From assembly GCA_937952135.1 (NCBI GenBank), contig CALFYL010000091.1:1-22179 (forward strand): a DNA stretch of 22,179 nucleotides, given 5' to 3'. This stretch comes from an uncultured Planctomycetia bacterium (GTDB lineage: Bacteria; Planctomycetota; UBA1135; GCA-002686595). How positions within the stretch are numbered: the stretch's first letter is position 1; the number at the start of each line of letters is the position of its first letter. The notes under the pieces are model-generated. The model had not been told where the DNA came from, made no database searches, and was given only the letters and a program-made list of their open reading frames with translations. A program made the position numbers and the translations under genes. Positions 14,492-22,087 of the stretch are shown piece by piece.

Positions 14492-15193
14492 TCAGACCTG
14501 CGCGTCGCGGAAGCGGTAGCCGACGCCGCGGATCGTCTCGATCAACTCGCGGTACGCGCCGAGCTTGCGGCGGATCGCTCCGATGTGCACGTCGATGTTG
14601 CGGTCGATCACCACGGCGTGGTCGCCGATGGCGCGCGAGAGCAACTGGTCGCGCGTGAACACGCGCCCGGGGTGCGCGCCGAGGAAGTGCAGGAGGCGCA
14701 TCTCGGTCGCCGTCAGCGTGATCGGCTCGCCGTCGACCGTGGCGATGTGCTTGGTGATGTCGATCACCAGTCCGTCGCGCACGATGCGGTCGCCCACGGC
14801 GCGCTGTTCGCGCACCGGGCCGCGGCGCAGCACGGCTTTCACGCGCGCGAGCAGCTCCTTCGGTGAGAAGGGCTTCGTCACGTAGTCGTCGGCGCCGATC
14901 TGCAAACCGCTCACGACGTCGGTTTCCTCGCCCTTCGCCGTGACCATGATCACCGGCACGTTGGCGGTGACCGGGTCGGCCTGCAGGCGCTTGCACACCT
15001 CGAGTCCGTCGAGGCCGGGGAGCATCAAGTCGAGCAGCACGAGGTCGGGATTCTCCCGCCGCACGCTGTCGAGGCCCTCCTCGCCGTCGCGGCTGGCGAT
15101 GACCGTGTAGCCCTCGCGCTTGAGGTTGTACTGCAGCACTTCGAGGATGTCGGCCTCGTCCTCGATGACGACGATCTTTTCGCGTTTGCTCAT
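14492..15193 (-). CDS. PhoB/OmpR-type response regulator
   Basis: A 233-aa two-component transcription factor. The receiver domain (about 5-120) has the acidic pocket E11/D12, phosphoacceptor D55 (LVLLDLMLPG), T85, Y104 and K107 (TKPFSP). The C-terminal winged-helix DNA-binding domain (about 135-230) shows LTATEMRLLHFL, GRVFTRDQLL, the recognition-helix stretch RNIDVHIGAIRRKLG and the end IRGVGYRFRD. The closest type is PhoB (phosphate response), but the ligand signal cannot be inferred. ATG 15193 fits the family start (MSKREKIVVIEDE); an in-frame ATG at 15232 would add 13 residues. No sensor kinase gene is adjacent, so it is an orphan here. It is divergent from prmA and convergent with the RmlC-like gene. 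Confidence 0.92.
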   Translation of the reverse strand: MSKREKIVVIEDEADILEVLQYNLKREGYTVIASRDGEEGLDSVRRENPDLVLLDLMLPGLDGLEVCKRLQADPVTANVPVIMVTAKGEETDVVSGLQIGADDYVTKPFSPKELLARVKAVLRRGPVREQRAVGDRIVRDGLVIDITKHIATVDGEPITLTATEMRLLHFLGAHPGRVFTRDQLLSRAIGDHAVVIDRNIDVHIGAIRRKLGAYRELIETIRGVGYRFRDAQV

Positions 15194-15254
15194 GCGTCGA
15201 TCCGGAGCAGGCTCTCGTTGGGCGCTCAGCATTGTTTTCTTCTTTGGTTGAGGA

Positions 15255-15262
15255 GCCTAGGC
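15255..15262. promoter_or_regulatory. 8-bp palindrome in the regulator/prmA divergent region
   Basis: gcctaggc lies in the 176-nt intergenic region, in its AT-richer part (about 15233-15290). It could be an operator or part of a promoter for the response regulator (TAGGCT on the minus strand is -10-like). No PhoB-box-like direct repeats were seen. Confidence 0.22.
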
Positions 15263-15331
15263 AAACCGAGAGCCGTGAAGCGCGCATAAAGGGAGCGCCC
15301 GGAACTCCGTGCTTCCGAGTTGGGCGGCGTT

Positions 15332-15337
15332 CATACT
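15332..15337 (+). promoter_or_regulatory. -10-like hexamer for prmA
   Basis: CATACT, 32 nt before the prmA ATG at 15370. No clear -35 upstream. Confidence 0.28.
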
Positions 15338-15369
15338 CCGGGCGGCCCCACGGCCCTCGAAACCTCGCC

Positions 15370-16275
15370 ATGCCCCCCGCCTGGATCGAAATCGGCGTGC
15401 TCGCACCCCTGGAGTGGCACGAACTGGTCGCCGACGCGCTGGCCCTCGGCCCGTGCACCTCGGTGGCGTTCGGCCGGCCGTCGCTGGGCTCCGAAGCGCC
15501 GCCGCCGGGTTGGGACTGGGTGCGGACCTTCGTCATCGAGGCGCAGGACAGCGACGCGTTGCGCGCGAAGGTCGCCGAGCAGCTCGGCCAACTCGCCCAA
15601 GCGACGGGTGCGCCCGAGCTCGCGGGCCTGACGCCGCGCTTCCGGCGCCTGCCGCCCGAGGACTACGCGAATTCGTGGCGCAAGAGCTGGAAAGCGCTGC
15701 GCGTCGGCGGCTTCGCGATCACGCCGTACGACTGGCGCGGAACGCTGCGGCCGGGCGATGTCCCGCTGTTGCTCGAGCCCGGCGGCGCCTTCGGCACCGG
15801 ACGTCACGCGACGACGCGCGCATGCTTGCGAGCCGTTCGCGAACGCGTGAAGCCGGGGCAGCGCGTGCTCGACGCGGGCACGGGCAACGGAGTCCTGTGC
15901 GTCGCGGCGGCGTTGCTCGGCGCCGAGCACGCGCTCGGCTTCGACATCGATCCGTCGGCTCTGCCCTACGCGCACGAACTCGCCGAGCGCAACGGTGTCA
16001 GCGCGCGCTGCGAGTTCCGCGTCGGCGGCTTCGAGTGCCTGGCGGAGAGCGAGCGCGGCTTCGACGGCGTGCTCGCCAACATCTTCGCGGACCTGATCGC
16101 CGCGCACGCCGCCGAGATGGCGCGGCGTCTCGCGCCACGCGGCTGGTTCGCGTTCAGCGGCTGCGTGAACTCGAAGCGTCCGGCCACGCTCGCGGCCATC
16201 GACGCGGCGGGGCTGGAGGTCGAGCGCCTCGCGACTCGCGGGCGCTGGGACACCTACGTGGGGCGCGCACGCTGA
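15370..16275 (+). CDS. prmA: Ribosomal protein L11 methyltransferase
   Basis: A 301-aa SAM-dependent methyltransferase (E. coli PrmA is 293 aa) that trimethylates ribosomal protein L11. The N-terminal substrate-recognition domain (about 1-100) begins PPAWIEIGVLAP. The conserved block YANSWRKSWKALRVG precedes the methyltransferase core. That core has the PrmA signature GGAFGTGRHATTRACL (138-153), SAM motif I DAGTGNGVL (168-176), the acidic strand GFDIDPSALPYA and VLANIFADLI, where PrmA has its Asn-Ile-Leu motif in place of NPPY. ATG 15370 fits the family start; the open frame extends upstream into the intergenic region without family similarity. It is divergent from the response regulator and followed by a terminator-like hairpin. 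Confidence 0.92.
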   Translation: MPPAWIEIGVLAPLEWHELVADALALGPCTSVAFGRPSLGSEAPPPGWDWVRTFVIEAQDSDALRAKVAEQLGQLAQATGAPELAGLTPRFRRLPPEDYANSWRKSWKALRVGGFAITPYDWRGTLRPGDVPLLLEPGGAFGTGRHATTRACLRAVRERVKPGQRVLDAGTGNGVLCVAAALLGAEHALGFDIDPSALPYAHELAERNGVSARCEFRVGGFECLAESERGFDGVLANIFADLIAAHAAEMARRLAPRGWFAFSGCVNSKRPATLAAIDAAGLEVERLATRGRWDTYVGRAR

Positions 16276-16295
16276 GCGGCTGACGCGCTGCGGGT

Positions 16296-16325
16296 GGGCG
16301 GCGCGGCCGCCCCGAAAAGCGTTTT
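16296..16325 (+). terminator. Probable terminator after prmA
   Basis: A 7-bp GC stem, gggcggc (16296-16302) and gccgccc (16306-16312), with loop gcg, 20 nt after the prmA stop. Next comes gaaaagcgttttc (16314-16326), itself a small 5-bp hairpin whose right half supplies a T-run (16322-16325). Confidence 0.42.
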
Positions 16326-16381
16326 CCTTCAAGAAGCGCTGAGAAAAGCCTCGATGGGGTGGGCGGGGAAAGACGAACACC

Positions 16382-17452
16382 ATGATCGAGACGTCTCGGA
16401 CGGGACGCCGCGCGCTGGTCGCGTCGGCGTTGGGGGGAATGATCTGGGCGGGCCTGTGCAGCTTCGGCGGCACGAGCGAGCCCAAACCGGCAAGCGCGAC
16501 GAGTGCGCCGAGCGGCGCGGAAGCCGCGGCGCCCGCGCCACTCGAGTGGAGCGTCTCGCCCGACGGCGAGTGGCTCGCCGTGAGTTCCGCGCGCGGCCGC
16601 CGGGACCAGTACGACGCGTGGGTCGTCGCGGTCGCCGACGGCGCGCAACGCGAGCTCGAGGAAGTCGAGCGCGCCGCGCCGCAGCTCTCGTTCGACGACC
16701 AGGGCCGCCTGCGTCTGTACACGCTCGACTCCGCGCGCGGCACGCCGGCGCTGCTATGGATCGATCCGGGCGCGGGTTCGGTGCTCGAGTCGACGCGCGA
16801 CCGCGCGCGCATCAAGACCGAGCTCGAGCCCTTGACTCACGGTTGGGCGCGCGTCGACGAGCGCCGGACCGGCGACAGCACTTCGCCGCGGCGCGTCGAA
16901 TGGCCGGCGCAGCGCGCGCGCTTCGAGCTCGATCCCAAGCGCGACGTCGAGCTCGCGCTGAGCGAGGTCGAAGGCGTCGTCTACTACTCGCGGCGCGTCG
17001 GCGACCAGTTGCGGCTCGTGCGCCGCGAGCTGCGCAGCGGCGACGAGACCACGCTGGTCGTCGAAGGCCGCGGCCTGCAGATGTGGCGGCTGACGGCCGA
17101 CGGTCGCTCGGTGGCGCTGGTCGAGCGCGGCATCGAGAGCCGCGTGCGCGTGATCGACGCCCAGAGCGGCGCGCTCGTCGCGGGTCCGTGGCTCGGAGAC
17201 GGCATCGAATGGGCGCCGGGCGGCGGCTCGCGCCACCTCGTGCTCACGAGCGGCGGTCAACGGCGGCTGGTCGACACGCTGCTCGACAAGACGCACACCG
17301 CTGGCGCGTGGGAGCACTTCGCGGTGCTGGACGACGGGAGGATCGTCGCCGAGGTCGAACACGAAATCGTGCTGCTGGACGCGGAGTTGCGCGAAGTGCG
17401 CGTGCTGTTCCAGCGCCCGGTCGACGCCGCGCAGGCGGCGCGCGAGCGATGA
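16382..17452 (+). CDS. Exported beta-propeller-like protein A (WD40/TolB-type)
   Basis: A 356-aa protein starting at ATG 16382, with ggggaaag about 10 nt upstream. Residues 1-30 form a signal peptide containing GRRALVASALGG; the twin Arg hints at Tat export but is not a full consensus. The rest consists of repeated four-strand blades typical of TolB/WD40-like propellers: WSVSPDGEWLAVSS, QLSFDDQGRLRLYT, RLTADGRSVALVER, RVIDAQSGALVAGPW, FAVLDDGRIVAEVE. It shares the order and wording of several blades with the next gene, so the two are tandem paralogues. Its stop overlaps the next start (ATGA). No catalytic residues are obvious; a binding or scaffolding role in the periplasm is an inference. 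Confidence 0.78.
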   Translation: MIETSRTGRRALVASALGGMIWAGLCSFGGTSEPKPASATSAPSGAEAAAPAPLEWSVSPDGEWLAVSSARGRRDQYDAWVVAVADGAQRELEEVERAAPQLSFDDQGRLRLYTLDSARGTPALLWIDPGAGSVLESTRDRARIKTELEPLTHGWARVDERRTGDSTSPRRVEWPAQRARFELDPKRDVELALSEVEGVVYYSRRVGDQLRLVRRELRSGDETTLVVEGRGLQMWRLTADGRSVALVERGIESRVRVIDAQSGALVAGPWLGDGIEWAPGGGSRHLVLTSGGQRRLVDTLLDKTHTAGAWEHFAVLDDGRIVAEVEHEIVLLDAELREVRVLFQRPVDAAQAARER

Positions 17453-18528
17453 AACGCCTCGGGCGGGCGCGGATCGCGGCGATCGCCGCCGTGCTCGGCG
17501 CGGCGGGGCTGACCGGCGTGGTCTGGTTCTCGCCGCTGCGCCGCGGCGAACCCGCCGCGCCTTCGCCGTGGGAGCAGCTGCGCGGCGAGAGCGATGCGCC
17601 GGTCGACCCGCTCGATCCGCTCGCGATCCTCGTGCAGTGCGAGCCTTCGCCCGACGGGCGCTGGCTCGTGTTCGGGCTCGATCTCGAGCGCGTGGCGGGC
17701 GCGCAGTCGCTGTACGTCGTGTCGCTCGCCCAGGGCGAACGCCTGCACCTCGCCGAAGGCGTGCTCGCGCCGCAGCCGTGGGACGAGGACGGCCGCCTCG
17801 TGTTCGTCGATCGCTCGACCGAGGCGCCGCGCGCGGTGTGGTTCGACGTCGCGCGCTTCGAGATCGAGCGCACCGCTCCGGCGCGCGAGCTCGCGGGCGC
17901 CGAGAGTCGCGCCCTGCTCGGCCCGCAGTGGGCGCAGCGCACGCAGTCGCGCCGCGCCGAAGGCGGTTACCTCGAGCGCATCACGTGGCGCGACCGCGAG
18001 GCGCACCTCGAGCTCTCGACCCACTCGCTGTTCGACGTCGAGCTCAGCCCCGCACCGGGCATCCTGTTCGAGCTGCGCCGCAAGCAGGACTCGCGCGCGC
18101 TTCTGCGCCACGATCTGCGCGCGCCGCAGCGCGAAGTCGTGCTGCTCGAAGCGCAGGATCTCGCGCTGTTCCGGGTTTCGCCCGACGGCGAGCGGCTCGT
18201 CACCAGCGAGCGTGCGAAGGGCGTCGTGACGAGCGCCGTGCGCGACAGCCGCGACGGACGAGTGCTCGCGGGCCCGTGGTCGGCGGAGAACCTCAGCGTC
18301 GCGTGGCTCGCGCGCAACGACAGCCAGTACGTGCTCGTGAACCGCGGCGGGGCGGCGGAGCTCGTGCAACTCGACACCGGCCGCGTGACGCCGCTCGGGG
18401 AACACTCGCCGAGCGCGCTGGACGTCCGCGTGCTCGACGACGGCCGCATCGTGCGGCGCACGGAGCGCGCGATCGACGTGCTCGACGCGAGCGGCGCGGT
18501 CGCGCTCAACGTCTTCCCGGCGCACTGA
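17449..18528 (+). CDS. Membrane-anchored beta-propeller-like protein B, paralogue of A
   Basis: A 359-aa protein with an N-terminal hydrophobic segment at about 8-28 (RIAAIAAVLGAAGLTGVVWF), probably an uncleaved anchor or signal peptide. Blade-like repeats follow: CEPSPDGRWLVFGL, WDEDGRLVFVDRS, FRVSPDGERLVTSE, RDSRDGRVLAGPW, DVRVLDDGRIVRRTE. The segments SPDG.WL, DG.VLAGPW and VLDDGRIV occur in the same order in protein A, showing common descent. It starts at ATG 17449 within the stop of A (4-nt overlap), so they are translated together and may form a complex. It converges with the aminotransferase gene (28-nt gap). Family-level match to TolB/WD40-like propellers; specific function unknown. 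Confidence 0.77.
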   Translation: MKRLGRARIAAIAAVLGAAGLTGVVWFSPLRRGEPAAPSPWEQLRGESDAPVDPLDPLAILVQCEPSPDGRWLVFGLDLERVAGAQSLYVVSLAQGERLHLAEGVLAPQPWDEDGRLVFVDRSTEAPRAVWFDVARFEIERTAPARELAGAESRALLGPQWAQRTQSRRAEGGYLERITWRDREAHLELSTHSLFDVELSPAPGILFELRRKQDSRALLRHDLRAPQREVVLLEAQDLALFRVSPDGERLVTSERAKGVVTSAVRDSRDGRVLAGPWSAENLSVAWLARNDSQYVLVNRGGAAELVQLDTGRVTPLGEHSPSALDVRVLDDGRIVRRTERAIDVLDASGAVALNVFPAH

Positions 18529-18556
18529 GCGCTCGCGCGCGCGCCGACGGACTTCG

Positions 18557-19762
18557 CTAGCCGTGGCGCGCCGCGGCCGCGAGGGCTTGCGCGCGCCGCG
18601 GGTGGCGTGCGAGGAACGCGTCGAGGCGTTCCATGGCGCCGCGGATCTTCTCGAGCGAGAGCGCGTACGAGAGCCGCACGTGCGTGTCGACGCCGAAGGC
18701 GGTGCCGGGCACGAGCGCCAGGCCATGCTGCTCGAGGAGGTCCTCGCAGAAGCCGCGCGTGCCGCGCTCGTCGAGGTAGGCGCGCACGTCGGGGAAGGCG
18801 TAAAAGGCGCCGCGCGGCCAGGGCGTCGTCAGGCCCATGTCGCGCAGCGCGGCAACCAGCACGCGGCGGCGCGCGTCGAATTCGGCGGCCATTTTCGCGA
18901 CTTCCGGCGGCTCGCCGTTCGCGAGCGCCGCGAGGTAGCCGGCTTGCGAGACGGAGTTCGGAGCGCCGACCAGATGCGAGTGCAGGCGCTCGATCGCGCT
19001 CGTGACCTCGCGCGGCGCGGCGGCGAAGCCGATGCGGTAGCCGGTCATCGCGTAGGACTTGCTCGCGCCGTCGAGGATCACGGTGCGCGCGCGCACCTGC
19101 GGGCTCAGGCTCGCGGGGCTCGTGAAGGGCTCGCCCTCGTACACGAGGCGCTGGTAGATCTCGTCCGAGAGCAGCCAGAGCCCGTGCTTCGCGCAGAGCT
19201 CGGATAGGCGTCGAACTTCGTCGGGCGTCCACACGTAGCCCGTCGGATTGCTCGGGCTGTTGAGCAACACGCACTTCGTGCGCGGCGTGATCGCGCGCTC
19301 GAGGGCGTCGAAGTCGGGGCCGCAGTCCTCGCGCGAAGGAACGTCGACCGGCACGCCGCCGGCGATGCGCACGATCTCGACGTAGCTCACCCACGCCGGC
19401 AGGAGGAGCAGGACTTCGTCGCCGGGGTCGACGAGGGCCAGCACCGCGCCGCTGAGCGCGTGCTTCGTGCTGTGGCACACGCAGATCTCGTCGGGCGTGT
19501 ACTCGACGCCGCGCACGCGCGACACGTGGTCGGCGACCGCTTTGCGCAGCGCGCGCGTGCCGGCCGCCGGCGTGTACTTCACGTCGCCCGAGCGGATCTT
19601 CGCGCAGGCGGCGTCCTGCACCGCGGCCGGAGCGGCGAAGTCGGGCTCGCCGACGGACATGTTGATCACGTCGCGGCCGGAGTCGGCGAGCGCCTTGGCG
19701 CGCGCGTCGAGCGCCAGGGTCACGGAGAGGGAGATCGATTCCGCGCGCTTGGAGAGGCTCAT
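18557..19762 (-). CDS. Pyridoxal-phosphate aminotransferase, aspartate/prephenate type
   Basis: A 401-aa class I/II aminotransferase of the AspC-like subgroup common in bacteria with aspartate or prephenate aminotransferase (Iγ). PLP-binding residues are visible: N172 in SPSNPTG, the DEIYQRLVY segment with Asp and Tyr, Schiff-base K235 in GASKSYAMTGYRIGF, and R363 (VRLSYA), which binds the substrate carboxylate. The N-terminal INMSVGEPDFAAP and TPAAGTRALRKAV are standard for the family. ATG 19762 begins the family-typical MSLSKRAESISLSVTLALDARAK; a longer in-frame start at 19834 would add Arg-rich residues. Aspartate versus aromatic substrates cannot be told apart here. It is divergent from the 673-aa gene. 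Confidence 0.9.
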   Translation of the reverse strand: MSLSKRAESISLSVTLALDARAKALADSGRDVINMSVGEPDFAAPAAVQDAACAKIRSGDVKYTPAAGTRALRKAVADHVSRVRGVEYTPDEICVCHSTKHALSGAVLALVDPGDEVLLLLPAWVSYVEIVRIAGGVPVDVPSREDCGPDFDALERAITPRTKCVLLNSPSNPTGYVWTPDEVRRLSELCAKHGLWLLSDEIYQRLVYEGEPFTSPASLSPQVRARTVILDGASKSYAMTGYRIGFAAAPREVTSAIERLHSHLVGAPNSVSQAGYLAALANGEPPEVAKMAAEFDARRRVLVAALRDMGLTTPWPRGAFYAFPDVRAYLDERGTRGFCEDLLEQHGLALVPGTAFGVDTHVRLSYALSLEKIRGAMERLDAFLARHPRRAQALAAAARHG

Positions 19763-19773
19763 GGGGATTCCAA

Positions 19774-19779
19774 AACGTA
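19774..19779 (-). promoter_or_regulatory. -10-like hexamer for the aminotransferase gene
   Basis: TACGTT (TAnnnT pattern) on the minus strand, 11 nt before the ATG at 19762. An A-tract (gcgaaaaa) lies 16 nt further upstream. No consensus -35. Confidence 0.3.
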
Positions 19780-19893
19780 CCCTGCGCGAGCGCATTTTTC
19801 GCCCCGCGGCCCGCTTCGAGCGTCCGCGAAACATCCTCGCTCGCCACGGATGCGGCGCGAATCCGCCGCGAACCCCGGGGAAGCGCGCCCCAT

Positions 19894-19914
19894 GAGCGGC
19901 GTCCTATTCCGCTC
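19894..19914. promoter_or_regulatory. Inverted repeat in the aminotransferase/673-aa divergent region
   Basis: Arms gagcgg (19894-19899) and ccgctc (19909-19914) are separated by 9 nt, near the middle of a 247-nt divergent intergenic region. It could be an operator; no regulator is known. Confidence 0.25.
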
Positions 19915-20009
19915 CAGGTGGAAAAAGCCCCGCCCCCTCGTCACCGTACCCGTCCGACTCGCTGGCCCAACTCGCCGGCCCGACACCGCCCGCTCCCGCC
20001 CCTCCGTCC

Positions 20010-22031
20010 ATGGCGATCCGCTCCCGCTTTCTCCGCATCACCCTGATCGTCCTGGGCGTGCTCGCCTTCGCCGGCTACTTCGCCTTCTCGACCTTCTTCT
20101 TCAGCCCGACCGAGAGCGACTACCCGGCCGACATCTCGACGCTCGCGCCCCGCGACATCGATTTCTTCGCCGCCAAGGCGCGCTTGCGCGCGGACTTCGC
20201 CGAACCGCCGCGGCTCGCGGTCCAGGGCGAGCTCGAGAAGACCGTCGCCTGGCAGACCTGGGTCACCTCGCCGGAGTACGCGGAGCTGCAGAGCGAGTAC
20301 GGCTTCGAGGAGCACCTCGACCGCCTGCGCGCGGAGCTGAAGAAGCTGCCGATCGACCCGTTCGCCGCGGTCGCGGCGCGCGACATCGCCGTCGCGGGCT
20401 ATTTCCGCGGCGCGACGCTCGAGAGCGCGGACTGGGCCGTGTACGCGCGCGCGAATTGGATCGGGAAGTTCGGCGCGTCCGCGCTGCAGTACCCCGCGCT
20501 GCTCGGACTCGACAAGCAGGGCATCCTCGCGGAGGAATCCGGCGCGGTCGTTTCGCTCTCCGGCGGCCAGCTCGCGCGCCCTTTGCACGTCGCTCGCGTC
20601 GCGGATGTGGTGATCGTCGGCACGTCGCGCGATCTCGTCGCGAAGGCGCTCGAGTTGAACGCGCGCGGCGGCCAGGAATCCTTCGGCTTGAGCGCGCGCT
20701 ACAACGACTACATCCACAACCAGCGCCACACGATCGAGGGGAACGACCTCGAATTCAGCGTCGACTGGCGCGTGGCGATGGAGAAGCTCGGGCTGAGCGG
20801 CCGCTGGCCCCAGGCGGACTCCTACGACCTCGGTCCGCGGCTCGCGGCGCGGCTGTTCCAGCTCGGATCGGTTCGAACGCTGAACGGCGTGCTCGGCTTC
20901 GATTCGGGCTTCGTGCTTCACGCGCACGCCGACCTGTCGGGCGAGGTCATGACCCCGGTGCAGAAGAGCCTGTACCGCATCCGCGGCCGCGATTCGGCGC
21001 ACATCACGCGCGATCTCGGCTTCATCACGCCGGCCGACGCACACCTGTGCGCGCACTTCGAGACCGATCTGGGCGAGCTCTTGAGCGAGGTCTACCAGGC
21101 GCTCGATCCGGCGACGCGCCAGTTGCTCGACGACACGCTTCGCAGCACGGGGCAGTTCACCGGGACTCCGGCGCTGATCGACGAGCTCGAGGCGCTGTTC
21201 AAGGGCCGCATCGGTCTGATCCTGCGCGACAACGACTACCCCTACAACGCCGAGAAGGATCCGCCGAACAACGGAGTGACGGTGCCGGCGATCACGGTCG
21301 TGCTGTGGACCGAGAACACCGACAAGGCGCACCGGCGCATCCAGCAGTTGCAGCAGCTCGTCAGCGACAACCAGGCGCGCTTCGGCCTGCGTGGCCGCAC
21401 CGGACAGCGCGCGGTGTTCACGAACACGCTCAAGGGCGGCAACGAAGTGTGGGAGTTCTGGGCGCCGACCATCGACGGCACCGGACACGTGGCCGTGTCG
21501 CGCAACGGCGACATGTACTTCCTGTCGAACACCTACGCGATGCTCGCCGACGTCCTGCGGCGCTTCAGTCGGGACGAGCAGGTGCGGCGGCTGTCGGAGC
21601 GCCCCGACTTCCTCCAGGTGGTCTCGGAGGCGCGCGCGTCGTCGAACCTCTTCGCGTGGTTCGATCCGCGCTCGATGGCGCCGATGATGCGCCGCGTCGC
21701 GGAACAGAACGCGCTCGACGAAGTGAAGTCGCGCATCAACTGGGACCGCGAGCGAGCGCTGGCCGAGGACCAGGCGCTGCGCGAGAACTTCCCGGGCAAG
21801 GTGCGCGGGCAGCTCGATCAGGCGACGCAAGCGCAGCTCGACGCGATCGTGGGCCCGAAGCTGCTGGAGATCGAGAGCCGCCTGCTGCGCGAACAGGTGC
21901 CGGCGATGAAGGCCGCGATGGAGCGCCAGATCACCTACCTCGAAGCCTGCAGCGGCGCGCTGCTGACCGTCGCGCTCGACCCGAAGTCGATCGACCTCTC
22001 GCTCTCCGCGATCTTCCCCTTGGACAAGTAG
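20010..22031 (+). CDS. Large membrane-anchored protein of unknown function
   Basis: A 673-aa protein with a single N-terminal TM or signal anchor (about 10-31, TLIVLGVLAFAGYFAFSTFF) and a large extracytoplasmic part. Features include mixed alpha/beta segments such as VADVVIVGTSRDLVAKALEL, ITVVLWTENTDKAHRRIQQL and GHVAVSRNGDMYFLSNTYAM, and an aromatic patch VWEFWAPTIDG. A charged C-terminal helix region (about 570-645, many Arg/Gln/Glu) may form a coiled coil, and a hydrophobic end ALLTVALDPKSIDLSLS follows. The repeated pattern of predicted strands followed by a helix hints at duplicated domains, but I cannot name the family. The leader before ATG 20010 is pyrimidine-rich without a Shine-Dalgarno. 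A strong hairpin lies downstream. Confidence 0.8.
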   Translation: MAIRSRFLRITLIVLGVLAFAGYFAFSTFFFSPTESDYPADISTLAPRDIDFFAAKARLRADFAEPPRLAVQGELEKTVAWQTWVTSPEYAELQSEYGFEEHLDRLRAELKKLPIDPFAAVAARDIAVAGYFRGATLESADWAVYARANWIGKFGASALQYPALLGLDKQGILAEESGAVVSLSGGQLARPLHVARVADVVIVGTSRDLVAKALELNARGGQESFGLSARYNDYIHNQRHTIEGNDLEFSVDWRVAMEKLGLSGRWPQADSYDLGPRLAARLFQLGSVRTLNGVLGFDSGFVLHAHADLSGEVMTPVQKSLYRIRGRDSAHITRDLGFITPADAHLCAHFETDLGELLSEVYQALDPATRQLLDDTLRSTGQFTGTPALIDELEALFKGRIGLILRDNDYPYNAEKDPPNNGVTVPAITVVLWTENTDKAHRRIQQLQQLVSDNQARFGLRGRTGQRAVFTNTLKGGNEVWEFWAPTIDGTGHVAVSRNGDMYFLSNTYAMLADVLRRFSRDEQVRRLSERPDFLQVVSEARASSNLFAWFDPRSMAPMMRRVAEQNALDEVKSRINWDRERALAEDQALRENFPGKVRGQLDQATQAQLDAIVGPKLLEIESRLLREQVPAMKAAMERQITYLEACSGALLTVALDPKSIDLSLSAIFPLDK

Positions 22032-22061
22032 GGGGCGGAAGGCGCGCTGCGCGCGCGAGGA

Positions 22062-22087
22062 CGGAACGACGCTTTGGCGTCGTTCCG
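22062..22087 (+). terminator. Strong hairpin after the 673-aa gene, probable terminator
   Basis: A perfect 11-bp stem, cggaacgacgc (22062-22072) and gcgtcgttccg (22077-22087), with loop tttg, begins 30 nt after the stop. There is no T-tract, so termination without a U-run, or mRNA 3'-end protection, is more likely than a classical intrinsic terminator. Confidence 0.5.
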
